Assembly (NCBI GenBank): GCA_016926805.1
Contig: JAFGNV010000047.1
Location: 1-43,115, forward strand
Direction of reading: 5' to 3'
DNA: 43,115 nt
Source: Anaerolineae bacterium
Lineage (GTDB): Bacteria > Chloroflexota > Anaerolineae > 4572-78 > J111
The position numbers were made by a program, and so were the translations under genes. The notes below the pieces were generated by a model that was not told where the DNA came from, searched no databases, and saw only the letters and a list, made by a program, of their open reading frames with translations. Below are positions 8,171-15,561 of this stretch, piece after piece. Position 1 is the stretch's first letter. Every line of letters starts with the position of its first letter.

Positions 8171-8451
8171 TAACACGCACTCCAGGAATTTCTTACAGCC
8201 TTCGATGTGCAGCAGGGTCGCCTGGCCGTAGCCGGGGATCAGGCCGCCAGGGCCATTAACTTCTGGCGGTTATCCATTGCTGGTAGCATTTCTTGAATCG
8301 CAGCCACGGTGGCTTCGCCAAACATCGGCTCGCCGCCCTGCCTGCCAACCCAGGCGGGCACGTCGTCTATGATCAGATGATAGCCTTTGCGGTTGGCCGG
8401 GTAATTGACCTTCTTTTTTACTAATTGGCCACGACAATGCACCCATTCCAT
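8171..8451 (-). pseudogene. Chimeric remnant: Cys-depleted YgiT-type zinc finger plus decayed copy of the nrdJ 3' end
   Basis: The frame from 8451 begins MEWVHCRGQLVKKK and contains RKGYHLIIDDVPAWVGRQGG, which is the YgiT-type antitoxin zinc-finger pattern, but three of the four expected Cys are replaced (W at the first, G at the two CxxC positions). The frame stops at 8239-8241. In a neighbouring frame, 8171-8240 continues LIPGYGQATLLHIEGCKKFL-EC, which aligns with the NrdJ C-terminus LCPSCGQATLLHMEGCQKCL-EC. The corresponding DNA (about 66 bp against 9175-9240) is about 80% identical. The preceding NRQKLMALA also aligns with ERKQLKLSL of NrdJ. A REP palindrome abuts the ATG, leaving no ribosome site. 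It is probably non-functional. Confidence 0.6.
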
Positions 8452-8453
8452 GA

Positions 8454-8482
8454 GTAGGGACAGGACATTGTCCTGTCCCTAC
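8454..8482. repeat. REP palindrome downstream of the RAYT gene
   Basis: Perfect 13-bp arms (GTAGGGACAGGAC and its complement) around ATT. It is followed by CCAAAATTTTGG (8485-8496), then GGGACGCACTC, then a half-size unit CAGGACATTGTCCTG at 8505-8519. The same palindrome with an AAT centre and the same CCAAAATTTTGGGACGCAC flank recur at 21564-21613. Confidence 0.9.
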
Positions 8483-8530
8483 CGCCAAAATTTTGGGACG
8501 CACTCAGGACATTGTCCTGTCCCCACCCCA

Positions 8531-9103
8531 CTACATATACAAACTTGCGGGGTTGTCTTTGTCCAAATCCCATTTTCGGGGGTTATTTTTGATGTAACCC
8601 CGAATATCATGCAATGAATTCTCATTTCTGATGATGTGGTCATAAAAGGAACGCTGCCAGGCAAATTCATTATCTTCAAATTGGAGCCGTATTTGTCGGG
8701 TAACCACGTTCTTAAATGATTTTATCACTTTGGATAGCAGGCCGTAATGTTTTGTTGTGGTAGAGACAGAACATTGTTCTGTCGCCGTTCGCGTAGAGGT
8801 CGAACATTGTTCGACCCCTACGGGGGGAGTAGCCTCCCCAGACGGACGAATGATAATGATGCCGTGAATATGATTGGGCATAATCACAACTTCATCAATT
8901 TCAACAATTTGATAGGGTTGTGGAATCTGTTGCCAATATTGCAGGGCAATGTGGCCATACCAACTGTATTGCATTTGACCGCCTGTAATATGTCCAAAGT
9001 AAGGCACCTTGTTTTTAGTACAAATTGTCACAAAATAGTATCCGGCCTGGTTATAATCATAGCCGGTCAAACGGTTTGGTTTTCTGTAAGATGGTGATAC
9101 CAT
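8531..9103 (-). CDS. REP-associated tyrosine transposase (RAYT, IS200/Y1 HUH superfamily)
   Basis: A 190-residue single-strand DNA nuclease/transposase. The HUH pair is His78/His80 in VVIMPNHIHGIII and the candidate nucleophile is Tyr154 in RSFYDHIIRNENSL, followed by the typical IRGYIKNNPRKWDLDK tail. The N-terminal YRKPNRLTGYDYNQAGYYFV is also characteristic of RAYTs. The start is taken at the ATG at 9103, which has a weak GGAAG site; a TTG at 9133 would lie in the REP palindrome. Residues about 95-117 (VEQCSTSTRTATEQCSVSTT) replace the normal short linker and are encoded by two tandem REP-like palindromes (8765-8783, 8793-8821). This insertion lies between the HUH and Tyr motifs and keeps the frame open. 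Confidence 0.9.
   Translation of the reverse strand: MVSPSYRKPNRLTGYDYNQAGYYFVTICTKNKVPYFGHITGGQMQYSWYGHIALQYWQQIPQPYQIVEIDEVVIMPNHIHGIIIIRPSGEATPPVGVEQCSTSTRTATEQCSVSTTTKHYGLLSKVIKSFKNVVTRQIRLQFEDNEFAWQRSFYDHIIRNENSLHDIRGYIKNNPRKWDLDKDNPASLYM
8765..8783. repeat. REP-like palindrome inside the RAYT reading frame, unit 1
   Basis: GACAGAAC-ATT-GTTCTGTC, perfect 8-bp arms, preceded by a partial GTAG-like edge (GGTAGA). It codes in frame for part of the Thr/Ser/Cys-rich linker of the transposase. Confidence 0.85.
8793..8821. repeat. REP-like palindrome inside the RAYT reading frame, unit 2
   Basis: GTAGAGGTCGAAC-ATT-GTTCGACCCCTAC: 13-bp arms with one mismatch, the same 29-bp size, ATT centre and GTAG/CTAC ends as the free-standing units. 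It translates in frame without a stop. Confidence 0.88.
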
Positions 9104-9122
9104 TTGATCTTCCGGCTGTAGC

Positions 9123-9153
9123 GGTAGGGACAAAACAATGTTTTGTCCCTACC
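9123..9153. repeat. REP palindrome upstream of the RAYT gene
   Basis: GGTAGGGACAAAAC-AAT-GTTTTGTCCCTACC, perfect 14-bp arms. It lies 6 bp from the nrdJ stop codon, so it may also act as the 3' stem-loop of the nrdJ message. Confidence 0.9.
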
Positions 9154-9159
9154 GTGAGA

Positions 9160-11670
9160 TTAACACTCGCTATACCCACACTCGAGGCATTTCTGGCAGC
9201 CCTCCATGTGCAGCAGGGTGGCCTGGCCGCAACTGGGGCAGAGGTCGCCCTTGAGGGAGAGTTTCAACTGCTTGCGCTCGCCCTCGTCGGGCAGGCCGGG
9301 CAGGTCACCGGTGGAGTTGAAGCCCACGTGTTCGGCCAGCACCTGAGCCAGGGCGTCGGGCAGGCTCATCACCCGGTTTTTGCCAAATCCCTGCGCCCGG
9401 CCCGAGCCGATGCCGCGCAGTTGAGCCACAATGTCCTGCACCCGTTCCTGGGGGGTCAAGGGACTGGGCATGCGCAAGATCAGGCTGATCAGACGGCCCA
9501 GGCCCTCGGCGTCGGCGGCCACGTCGCTGCCGGCCTTGCCCACGTTGATGAACACCTCAAACGGCTCCTGGTGGCCCTCGCCGTTGGCGTTGATGGTAAT
9601 GTAGGCTGTGCCAATGGGCGTGTTCTTGCGGTAGGTATTGCCGTACAGGGTCGCCGGGCGGGCGCGCCACTGCGGCTCCGGCGCTTTCGGCTGGCCGATT
9701 TTTTGTTTGTCTTCTTCTTTTAATTCCAGCACCTGCGTATCGCGGGAGCCGTCACGGTAAATGGTGCCGCCCTTGCAGCCCAATTCGTACATTAGCTCGT
9801 ACAGCTCGCGGGTCTTTTGCACGGTGTAACTGTTGGGCGTGTTGCAGGTTTTGCTGATGCTACTATCGACCCAACGCTGGATGGTAGCCTGCACCTGCAC
9901 GTGTTCTTCCGGCTGCAAGTCCATAGCGGTGACAAAATAGTTGGGCAGTGGCTGATCCGGGTGGGCGGTGACCCACTCATCGTACACGGTTACCCGTTCC
10001 TCGTGGGTGCCCATACGCCCGGTGCGCTGGAAGCTCCAAAAGTAGAACGGCTCGATGCCGGTGGAAGTGTTGACCATGGTGCCGGTGGTGCCGGTGGGGG
10101 CCTGGGTGAGCAGGGTTACGTTGCGGATACCTTTTTTAGCCACGGCCTCGCGCACGGGGTGGGGCATGGCCTGCATAAAGCCGCTCTGCAAGAACTTGCC
10201 GGTGTCAAACATAGGAAACGACCCTTTTTCGGCGGCGTTGTCCGCCGAGGCCAGATAGGCTTCGGTGGCAATAAACCGGTAGAGCCTGTCCAAAAATTCC
10301 ACACTCTTGGGGCTGCCGTAGCGGATTTTCAGGCGGATAAACATTTCGGCCAGGCCCATGGTGCCCAGGCCCACCCGCCGCTCGCCAAGTTGCTGCTGTT
10401 TGTTTTCGTCAAAAAAGTAGGGGGTGCTGTCGATTACGTTGTCCAGAAAACGTACGGCGTAGCGCACGCCCTGGGCCAGGCTGTCCCAATCCACCCGGCC
10501 ATCTTTGACGAATTTGGCTAAATTGAGGGCGCCCAGGTTGCAGACGCCCCAGGCCGGTAAACCCTGCTCACCGCAGGGATTGGTGCAGAGGATGGGGGCA
10601 TAATACCAGGAATTGCTCAGCTTGTTGTATCGTTCGACAAAGAAGATGCCCGGTTCGGCGCTGGCCCAGGCGCTTTCGATGATGGTGTGCCAGACCTCGC
10701 GGGCTTTGACTGTTTTGTGGACCACCACCGGCTTGCCCGTGGCCTGCCAGGCAGCCAGGTTGCCGTCCCAGGTGTCGTCGTAATCCGGGCAGGTCGTGTC
10801 GGGGAAGACCAGCTCCCAATCGGCGTCGGCCTTGACCGCCTCCATAAAATCGTCGGTAATGCCGACGCTGATGTTGGCATTGGTGATCCGACCCATGTTG
10901 CGCTTGCTGTTAATAAATTCCAGCACGTCGGGATGCCACACGTTGAGAATCAACATCAACGCGCCGCGGCGGCTGCCCCCCTGCTCAATCAGGCCGGTGA
11001 CAAAACTGTACAATTCGCCCCACGACACGGAGCCGCTAGAGCGGCCGTTCACGCCGCGCACGTAGGCGTGATGGGGCCGCAAACTGGACAGGTTGATGCC
11101 CACCCCCCCGCCACGCGACATGATTTCGGTCATTTGGGTGAGGGTGTCCATGATCCCGCCCCGGCTGTCTTTGGGGCTGGGGATGACGTAGCAGTTATAA
11201 TAGGTCAGGTTCTGGTCGGTGCCGGCGGCGGTGAGAATGCGCCCGCCCGGCACAAATTTCCAATCGTCCAGCAGCCAGCGGAACTTTTGCGCCCACTCGG
11301 TTTGTTTTTCCGGCGCTTCTACTTGAGCCAGGCCTTGCGCTACCCGGTCGAGCATTTCCGAGGGATGGGTTTCCAGGGGCTTATCGATGTGTTCCAACGC
11401 CCGCTCAATCATTTCGCCATCCCGCAAGGTGATGGTGACCTGTTTACCGTTGAGTTCGGTCACCGTACCGATCTCGCGCTGGCCGGTCTCCAGGTTTACG
11501 GCGACCACTACCGTATCGCCCGGGGTAACTGTTTCTTTTTTGCCATCTTTCAAGGCATAACGGTCGAGAAAGATTTTTTCACCCAGGGGATGGAGGGTGT
11601 TGGGCTGATAGCCGTTTTTGCTGGTTTTCACCTTGAGTTGTTGGGCTTTGGCCGCGGGTTTGGGGCTCAT
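9160..11670 (-). CDS. nrdJ: Adenosylcobalamin-dependent ribonucleoside-diphosphate reductase (class II RNR)
   Basis: Reduces ribonucleotides to deoxyribonucleotides using a 5'-deoxyadenosyl radical from B12. In the 836-residue product, Cys160 (YYNCYVIPS) and Cys377 (GVCNLGALNL) are the redox pair, and Cys366 with Glu368 and Asn364 (CTNPCGEQ) form the radical site; the 11-residue spacing between Cys366 and Cys377 matches class II enzymes. A PTGTTGTM-type phosphate loop is present near residue 560. The C-terminus has the LCPSCG...CQKCLECGYSEC Cys cluster used for re-reduction. Residues about 45-97 form a small beta-rich KOW-like segment (GDTVVVAVNLETGQREIGTV) absent from minimal class II enzymes. 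GAGGAG precedes the ATG. It lies 126 nt downstream of nrdR and is probably co-transcribed. Confidence 0.96.
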   Translation of the reverse strand: MSPKPAAKAQQLKVKTSKNGYQPNTLHPLGEKIFLDRYALKDGKKETVTPGDTVVVAVNLETGQREIGTVTELNGKQVTITLRDGEMIERALEHIDKPLETHPSEMLDRVAQGLAQVEAPEKQTEWAQKFRWLLDDWKFVPGGRILTAAGTDQNLTYYNCYVIPSPKDSRGGIMDTLTQMTEIMSRGGGVGINLSSLRPHHAYVRGVNGRSSGSVSWGELYSFVTGLIEQGGSRRGALMLILNVWHPDVLEFINSKRNMGRITNANISVGITDDFMEAVKADADWELVFPDTTCPDYDDTWDGNLAAWQATGKPVVVHKTVKAREVWHTIIESAWASAEPGIFFVERYNKLSNSWYYAPILCTNPCGEQGLPAWGVCNLGALNLAKFVKDGRVDWDSLAQGVRYAVRFLDNVIDSTPYFFDENKQQQLGERRVGLGTMGLAEMFIRLKIRYGSPKSVEFLDRLYRFIATEAYLASADNAAEKGSFPMFDTGKFLQSGFMQAMPHPVREAVAKKGIRNVTLLTQAPTGTTGTMVNTSTGIEPFYFWSFQRTGRMGTHEERVTVYDEWVTAHPDQPLPNYFVTAMDLQPEEHVQVQATIQRWVDSSISKTCNTPNSYTVQKTRELYELMYELGCKGGTIYRDGSRDTQVLELKEEDKQKIGQPKAPEPQWRARPATLYGNTYRKNTPIGTAYITINANGEGHQEPFEVFINVGKAGSDVAADAEGLGRLISLILRMPSPLTPQERVQDIVAQLRGIGSGRAQGFGKNRVMSLPDALAQVLAEHVGFNSTGDLPGLPDEGERKQLKLSLKGDLCPSCGQATLLHMEGCQKCLECGYSEC

Positions 11671-11796
11671 TTGCTCTCTCCTCTAACCTGAAATTTTCAA
11701 TTGGCTTAACCGTAACCTAAGGATTAGCATCCTGAGTAGCTGCAAAACGCAGTGGAGCAGCGTATTAAAGGATGCGGCCTGACAAATGGGCATTGT

Positions 11797-12306
11797 TTAC
11801 GACTTCCGCTCAATTGGCAATGGAATCTGGTTCTTCAATTCCTCCTCGCGGCGCTTGCGGGCCTGGAGTTGTTCAATTTCCTCGGCCATACTGGTCACAT
11901 CGCGGAAGCGGCGGTAGACGGAGGCAAAACGCACGTAGGCCACATCGTCAATATCTTGCAGGTGTTTCATCACCAGCTCCCCGATTTGTTGATGGCTGAC
12001 TTCGCTCTTGCCCATGGCATAGAGCGACGCCTCGATTTCGCGCGCGGCGTCCTCGATGGCGGCGCTGGAAACCGGCCGTTTGGAGCAGGAGACCCGCATG
12101 CTTCTGACCAGTTTTTCCTTGTCAAACTCCTCCCGTCGCCCATCTCGTTTGACTACGAGCAAATTCATACTGGCAATGCGCTCGTAAGTGGTGAAACGTT
12201 GCTGGCATTGCTCACACTCGCGGCGGCGGCGGATGCCATCCGTCACTTCGCGGGTGTCAATCACCCGAATATGGTCGCTGGATGCGCCACAAAATGGACA
12301 TTTCAT
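11797..12306 (-). CDS. nrdR: Transcriptional repressor NrdR
   Basis: ATP/dATP-sensing repressor of ribonucleotide reductase genes. The 169-residue protein has the zinc ribbon MKCPFCGASSDHIRVIDTRE...RRECEQCQQRFTTYE (Cys3, Cys6, Cys31, Cys34), followed by an ATP-cone starting LLVVKRDGRREEFDKEKL. This is full length plus a short Arg/Glu-rich tail. AGAGG lies upstream of the ATG. The gene precedes nrdJ on the same strand, and two NrdR boxes lie 266-311 nt upstream of it, implying autoregulation of an nrdR-nrdJ transcription unit. Confidence 0.97.
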   Translation of the reverse strand: MKCPFCGASSDHIRVIDTREVTDGIRRRRECEQCQQRFTTYERIASMNLLVVKRDGRREEFDKEKLVRSMRVSCSKRPVSSAAIEDAAREIEASLYAMGKSEVSHQQIGELVMKHLQDIDDVAYVRFASVYRRFRDVTSMAEEIEQLQARKRREEELKNQIPLPIERKS

Positions 12307-12782
12307 CGAACAGCCTCTTTTCTAAGTTCTACTTTACATAATATAGAGCGACCAGCGAAATCAATCTGAGGTCACCCGTTGCCGGCGGGCATCCTTACCC
12401 GTTCTAGCTTAGTTTTAGATGCAGGAAATAATCAAGACAAATACTTGGGGGAAAATACAAGGGGTGGAATGGACATCCAATCGACGGGTGCCCGTCGTTT
12501 TGATTGAATTGAACTGATGCTAGCCAGCAATGTCCCATCGTTCCCCACTCAACATAAAATAGGTGAAAAAACCACAATATATAGTGGTACTATTAACCTG
12601 TACACAATATATTGTACCCAAAAGCCGAGTCAATTATACCGCTTTTTTGCGCGCTTGGCAAGGGGGATTCGGAAAACTTAACCTTAAAATACATTGCGGG
12701 GTAATCTCTCTCGTTTTCGAATGGAGTAGAGAGTAGAAAATTTCTATCTACCGTCTACTATCTACCGTTTACTGTCCGCTGC
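12307..12782. other. Intergenic region carrying the nrdR-nrdJ control site
   Basis: This 476-bp gap holds two NrdR boxes (12572-12617), a short GC palindrome CGACGGG/CCCGTCG (12482-12497) followed by TTTT, and a degenerate heptamer repeat at its far end. I see no coding frame. On the minus strand it would give nrdR a leader of about 250 nt; no B12 box or known riboswitch core was seen. Confidence 0.6.
12572..12617 (-). promoter_or_regulatory. Two NrdR boxes overlapping a plausible nrdR-nrdJ promoter
   Basis: CCACAATATATAGTGG (12572-12587) and ACACAATATATTGTAC (12602-12617) both match the ACAcaATATATagtgt NrdR consensus. Their ACAATATAT cores are 30 bp apart, about three helical turns, as is typical for paired boxes. 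On the minus strand, TTGTGT in the upstream box and TATATA in the downstream box are 18 bp apart and could serve as -35 and -10, so NrdR binding would block the promoter directly. Confidence 0.85.
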
Positions 12783-12788
12783 TTACTT
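12747..12788. repeat. Degenerate heptanucleotide tandem repeat
   Basis: Six consecutive 7-mers, TCTACCG-TCTACTA-TCTACCG-TTTACTG-TCCGCTG-CTTACTT, ending over the helicase stop codon at 12783. This resembles the heptameric short tandem repeats known in cyanobacteria and some Chloroflexi. Confidence 0.6.
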
Positions 12789-15107
12789 CGTCCGCAGCAA
12801 CGATTCTAAAATCCACTCTGCCGCGCGTTTGTCCAGCGGCTCGTTGTTGTTGCCGCACTTGGGACTGTAAATGCAACTGGGGCAGCCATCGTCGCAAGGG
12901 CAATCTTTGATGGCGGCCAGGGTCGCTTCCCACAGTTGAGTGAGTAAATCAAATCCCTGCTCGGTGATGCCCACGCCGCCGGGATAACCGTCGTAAATAA
13001 AAATTTGTGGCCGTTCGGTGTCCGGGTGCATGGGCGTGGAAATCCCACCAATGTCCCAACGATCGCACATGGCAAACAGAGGTAACAGGCCGATGGCCGC
13101 GTGTTCTACCGCATGCAGGCCGCCCATAAAATCCCAGCCGCGCCGGGCCAGGTGGCCGGCCCACTCGATGGGCACATCCCACCACAGGGCACGGGTTTCA
13201 AAAGTATTAGTCGGCATTTCCAGGGGTGTTTCACCCAGGTTGGCTTCGCTGAATTGGCGGACCCGTTTGTAACTCACCACCTGCTGGGTTACCCGCACCG
13301 CGCCCCAGTAAACGGTAGCCATTTTCAGTTGCTGGTGGCGTAACGAGCGGATAATGTGGATGTCGTTGAATTCGCGGGGTTGGGTGTAATAATCCACCCG
13401 GGCAGGCAGCAACACCGCCTGGCCTTTTTCCAGGTTTAACTCAGTCACCAGATAGCTCTCGCCCTGGTGCATGTAGATGGCTCCGGGATGCACCCGGCTG
13501 TACGCCGAAGCCTCGTCCATTTCTTCCAGCCGTTTGAGTTTTTTACTGCCGTCTACCAGGGCCACCGGCTTGCTGCCAATACTGCGGATGTTGACCTGTT
13601 CCGCCGGATAATCCCGACCCCGGTAATACCACTTATCCTGATCCGGCTGGTAGGTGAGCAGCCCCCGTTCTTCCAGATTGACCATTGCCTCGACAAAACC
13701 CCGGCCAAAGAGCACTTCATCCGCCGAGGTGAGGGGTAGCTCGTGGGCGGCGCAGGGCAGGTGTTGTTCCAGGATATACAGGTTGCCGGGGTCAATCAGG
13801 GCGTGCTCGTGAGGCCGGCCAAAAAGCTGAGCGGGATGGCGCATAAAGTATTGGTCCAAAGGATTGTCCAGGCCGATCAAGATGGCCAGCGAACTCCCTG
13901 TTCCGCGTCCCGCTCGCCCGGCTTGTTGCCACAAACTGGCCACCGTGCCTGGATACCCTACCGAAACGGTCGCATCCAGATCGCCCACATCTACGCCCAA
14001 TTCCAACGCCGAAGTTGCCGTTACGCCGGTGAGTTGGCCGTGAAATAGGGCCTGCTCAATCTCGCGGCGTTGTTCCGGCAAATAACCGGCCCGGTAAGAG
14101 GCAATGCGTTCTTTGAATTCCGGGTCGGTGCGGTCGAGCGTCTGGCGGGCGTAATTAAGGATCAGCTCGGCCACTACCCGCGCTTTGGTAAAGGTAATAT
14201 TGCGTACCTCCTGGCGGGCCATTTCGGCAAAAAGATTGGCCGCTTCACCGTTGGGGCTGCGGCGGGTGGTTTTCTTCTGGTCAATAAAGGGAGGATTCCA
14301 CAGCATAAACTGTTTGGGCGCGCGGGGCGAACCATCCTCATCCACCACCAAGGGTTTGCGGTCGGTCAGCCGCTCGATGTGCTCGGCAGGATTGGCGATG
14401 GTGGCCGAGCAGCAGATAAATTGAGGCCGGCTGCCATAAAGCTGGCACAATCGGGTCAACCGCCGGAAAATCACGGCCACGTGGCTGCCAAACACGCCCC
14501 GATAGATGTGCGCTTCGTCGACTACCACAAATGTTAGGTGTTTTAAAAATTGACCCCAACGGGCATGATTGGGTAAAATACCAACGTGCAGCATGTCGGG
14601 ATTGGTTAAAATAATATTACCCTCGCGGCGCAGTCGCGCCCGACTGTTTTGGGGAGTGTCGCCATCATACGTGCCAAAGCGGGGGATGGTGAGGGAGGGA
14701 CCGTTTTTCCGCGGCTGCGTCGCCTTCAGGTGGTTAACCAGGGTTTTTAACACGCGCAGTTGGTCCTGGGCCAAGGCTTTGGTGGGAAAAAGATAGATAG
14801 CTCGCGTTTGGGCATCCAGCAAGATGGCTTCCAGAGCTGGTAAATTGTAGCAGAGCGTTTTGCCGCTGGCTGTGCCGGTGGCCACCACCACATCCTGGCC
14901 GGCCCGGATAGCGTCAATGGCCTGCGCTTGATGGCTGTACAGGTGGGCGGTGCCGCTGGCCTTGATTGCCTCCACCAGCGGACGCAGCAATGGCCGCTCC
15001 AGTGACATGTATTGCGCCCGGCGAGCGCCAATTCGCTCCACATGGGTCAACTGGTTTTCATAAAAACTCTGTTCTTTGAGATGTTTGATAAAATCTGAAG
15101 GATTCAT
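12783..15107 (-). CDS. DEAH-box helicase with C-terminal DUF1998 zinc domain (MrfA/YprA-like)
   Basis: A 774-residue superfamily 2 DNA helicase. Lobe 1 has the Q-like SHQAQAIDAI, Walker A ATGTASGKT (76-84), DEAH at 197-200 and the CCSATI motif III. Lobe 2 has ATSALELGVDVGDLD and QQAGRAGRG (motif VI). The C-terminal DUF1998 region ends with CPCDDGCPSCIYSPKCG, the four-Cys zinc site characteristic of MrfA. Bacillus MrfA works with the exonuclease MrfB in removal of mitomycin C lesions; no mrfB homologue is adjacent here, so a DNA repair role is inferred from family only. The start at 15107 has a poor ribosome site. The gene stands alone with long flanking gaps. Confidence 0.88.
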   Translation of the reverse strand: MNPSDFIKHLKEQSFYENQLTHVERIGARRAQYMSLERPLLRPLVEAIKASGTAHLYSHQAQAIDAIRAGQDVVVATGTASGKTLCYNLPALEAILLDAQTRAIYLFPTKALAQDQLRVLKTLVNHLKATQPRKNGPSLTIPRFGTYDGDTPQNSRARLRREGNIILTNPDMLHVGILPNHARWGQFLKHLTFVVVDEAHIYRGVFGSHVAVIFRRLTRLCQLYGSRPQFICCSATIANPAEHIERLTDRKPLVVDEDGSPRAPKQFMLWNPPFIDQKKTTRRSPNGEAANLFAEMARQEVRNITFTKARVVAELILNYARQTLDRTDPEFKERIASYRAGYLPEQRREIEQALFHGQLTGVTATSALELGVDVGDLDATVSVGYPGTVASLWQQAGRAGRGTGSSLAILIGLDNPLDQYFMRHPAQLFGRPHEHALIDPGNLYILEQHLPCAAHELPLTSADEVLFGRGFVEAMVNLEERGLLTYQPDQDKWYYRGRDYPAEQVNIRSIGSKPVALVDGSKKLKRLEEMDEASAYSRVHPGAIYMHQGESYLVTELNLEKGQAVLLPARVDYYTQPREFNDIHIIRSLRHQQLKMATVYWGAVRVTQQVVSYKRVRQFSEANLGETPLEMPTNTFETRALWWDVPIEWAGHLARRGWDFMGGLHAVEHAAIGLLPLFAMCDRWDIGGISTPMHPDTERPQIFIYDGYPGGVGITEQGFDLLTQLWEATLAAIKDCPCDDGCPSCIYSPKCGNNNEPLDKRAAEWILESLLRTK

Positions 15108-15225
15108 CGACGGGTATGCCCACGTTCAATTGTACCATAAGCAGTTGAAAAGGCGTAACGGTTTGGGGTGATGGTCATATTGTAAGTGATGAGAATTTAT
15201 TGATATATCATTCCGAGGGTTCCAA

Positions 15226-15254
15226 ACCCTAAAGGTCTCAGAGACCTTTAGGGT
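15226..15254. repeat. Perfect palindrome, 14-bp arms
   Basis: ACCCTAAAGGTCTC-A-GAGACCTTTAGGGT. There is no T-run, so it is unlikely to be an intrinsic terminator. It is probably a member of another short interspersed palindrome family; no second copy was seen in this window. Confidence 0.7.
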
Positions 15255-15418
15255 CTTCATTTACTTGTTGACCACTATTTGGTTTGGTGATTGGCGTTTT
15301 AACTGAGAAATAAGCGCAATTACCCTATCCAAATTGTAAGCCGATTTTCGGGGGAGGCCAGCATTTTCCCTATAAGTATTAAGTACTGTTGGCGTTGAGC
15401 AAGTTTATCAGTAAAATG

Positions 15419-15447
15419 TTGACAAGTTGGCTAAAAAAGCAGACAAT
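15419..15447 (+). promoter_or_regulatory. Sigma-70-type promoter for the REC-CpaE gene
   Basis: TTGACA (15419-15424), 17-bp spacer, GACAAT (15442-15447). The -35 is perfect and the -10 matches at four of six positions. The spacer is A-rich on its downstream side. Confidence 0.55.
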
Positions 15448-15561
15448 TTATCAGGTAATTTATACTTGATAGACGGGGTGTCCAAAGCCAGAGTTTGAAA
15501 CTCTATTCATTTATTTTTCACCATTTCCCATTATTCCTTTGTTAACTCGTATAGAAGACTT

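Larger units (their letters stand above)
8454..9153 (-). mobile_element. RAYT-REP element (REP-associated Y1 transposase with flanking and internal palindromes)
   Basis: The RAYT gene is bracketed by palindromes of one family: 8454-8482 and 8505-8519 on its 3' side and 9123-9153 on its 5' side. Two more palindromes lie inside the gene. The outer units share GTAGGGAC...GTCCCTAC arms around a variable centre, as expected for a RAYT-linked REP family. The element separates nrdJ from the decayed nrdJ-like remnant at 8171-8270. Confidence 0.75.
15108..15561. other. Divergent intergenic region between helicase and REC-CpaE gene
   Basis: This 454-bp gap is non-coding as far as I can see. It contains a perfect 29-bp palindrome (15226-15254) and a good sigma-70 promoter for the rightward gene (15419-15447), leaving a leader of about 105 nt. 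The rest is AT-rich without an evident open frame. Confidence 0.6.

Noticed and set aside
8239-8451. YgiT-type antitoxin of a toxin-antitoxin pair
   Set aside because: No MqsR-like toxin frame adjoins, three of four zinc Cys are missing and a REP palindrome replaces the ribosome site, so it is treated as a remnant.
9025-9723. Plus-strand 232-codon frame over the RAYT start and nrdJ 3' end
   Set aside because: It is antisense to two recognised genes and runs through a REP palindrome; its composition is that of a reverse-complement shadow.
10687-11691. Long plus-strand open frame of 334 codons opposite nrdJ
   Set aside because: It is a shadow of the well-supported nrdJ gene in GC-biased codons: His/Gly/Ala-rich, no family resemblance, no ribosome site.
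12482-12497. Terminator-like palindrome CGACGGG/CCCGTCG followed by TTTT
   Set aside because: The loop is only two bases and no gene ends nearby on that strand, so it is probably a chance palindrome or protein site.
12307-12571. Possible cobalamin riboswitch in the nrdR-nrdJ leader
   Set aside because: I looked for the conserved B12-box core on the minus strand and did not find it; class II reductases are also not the usual targets of such riboswitches.
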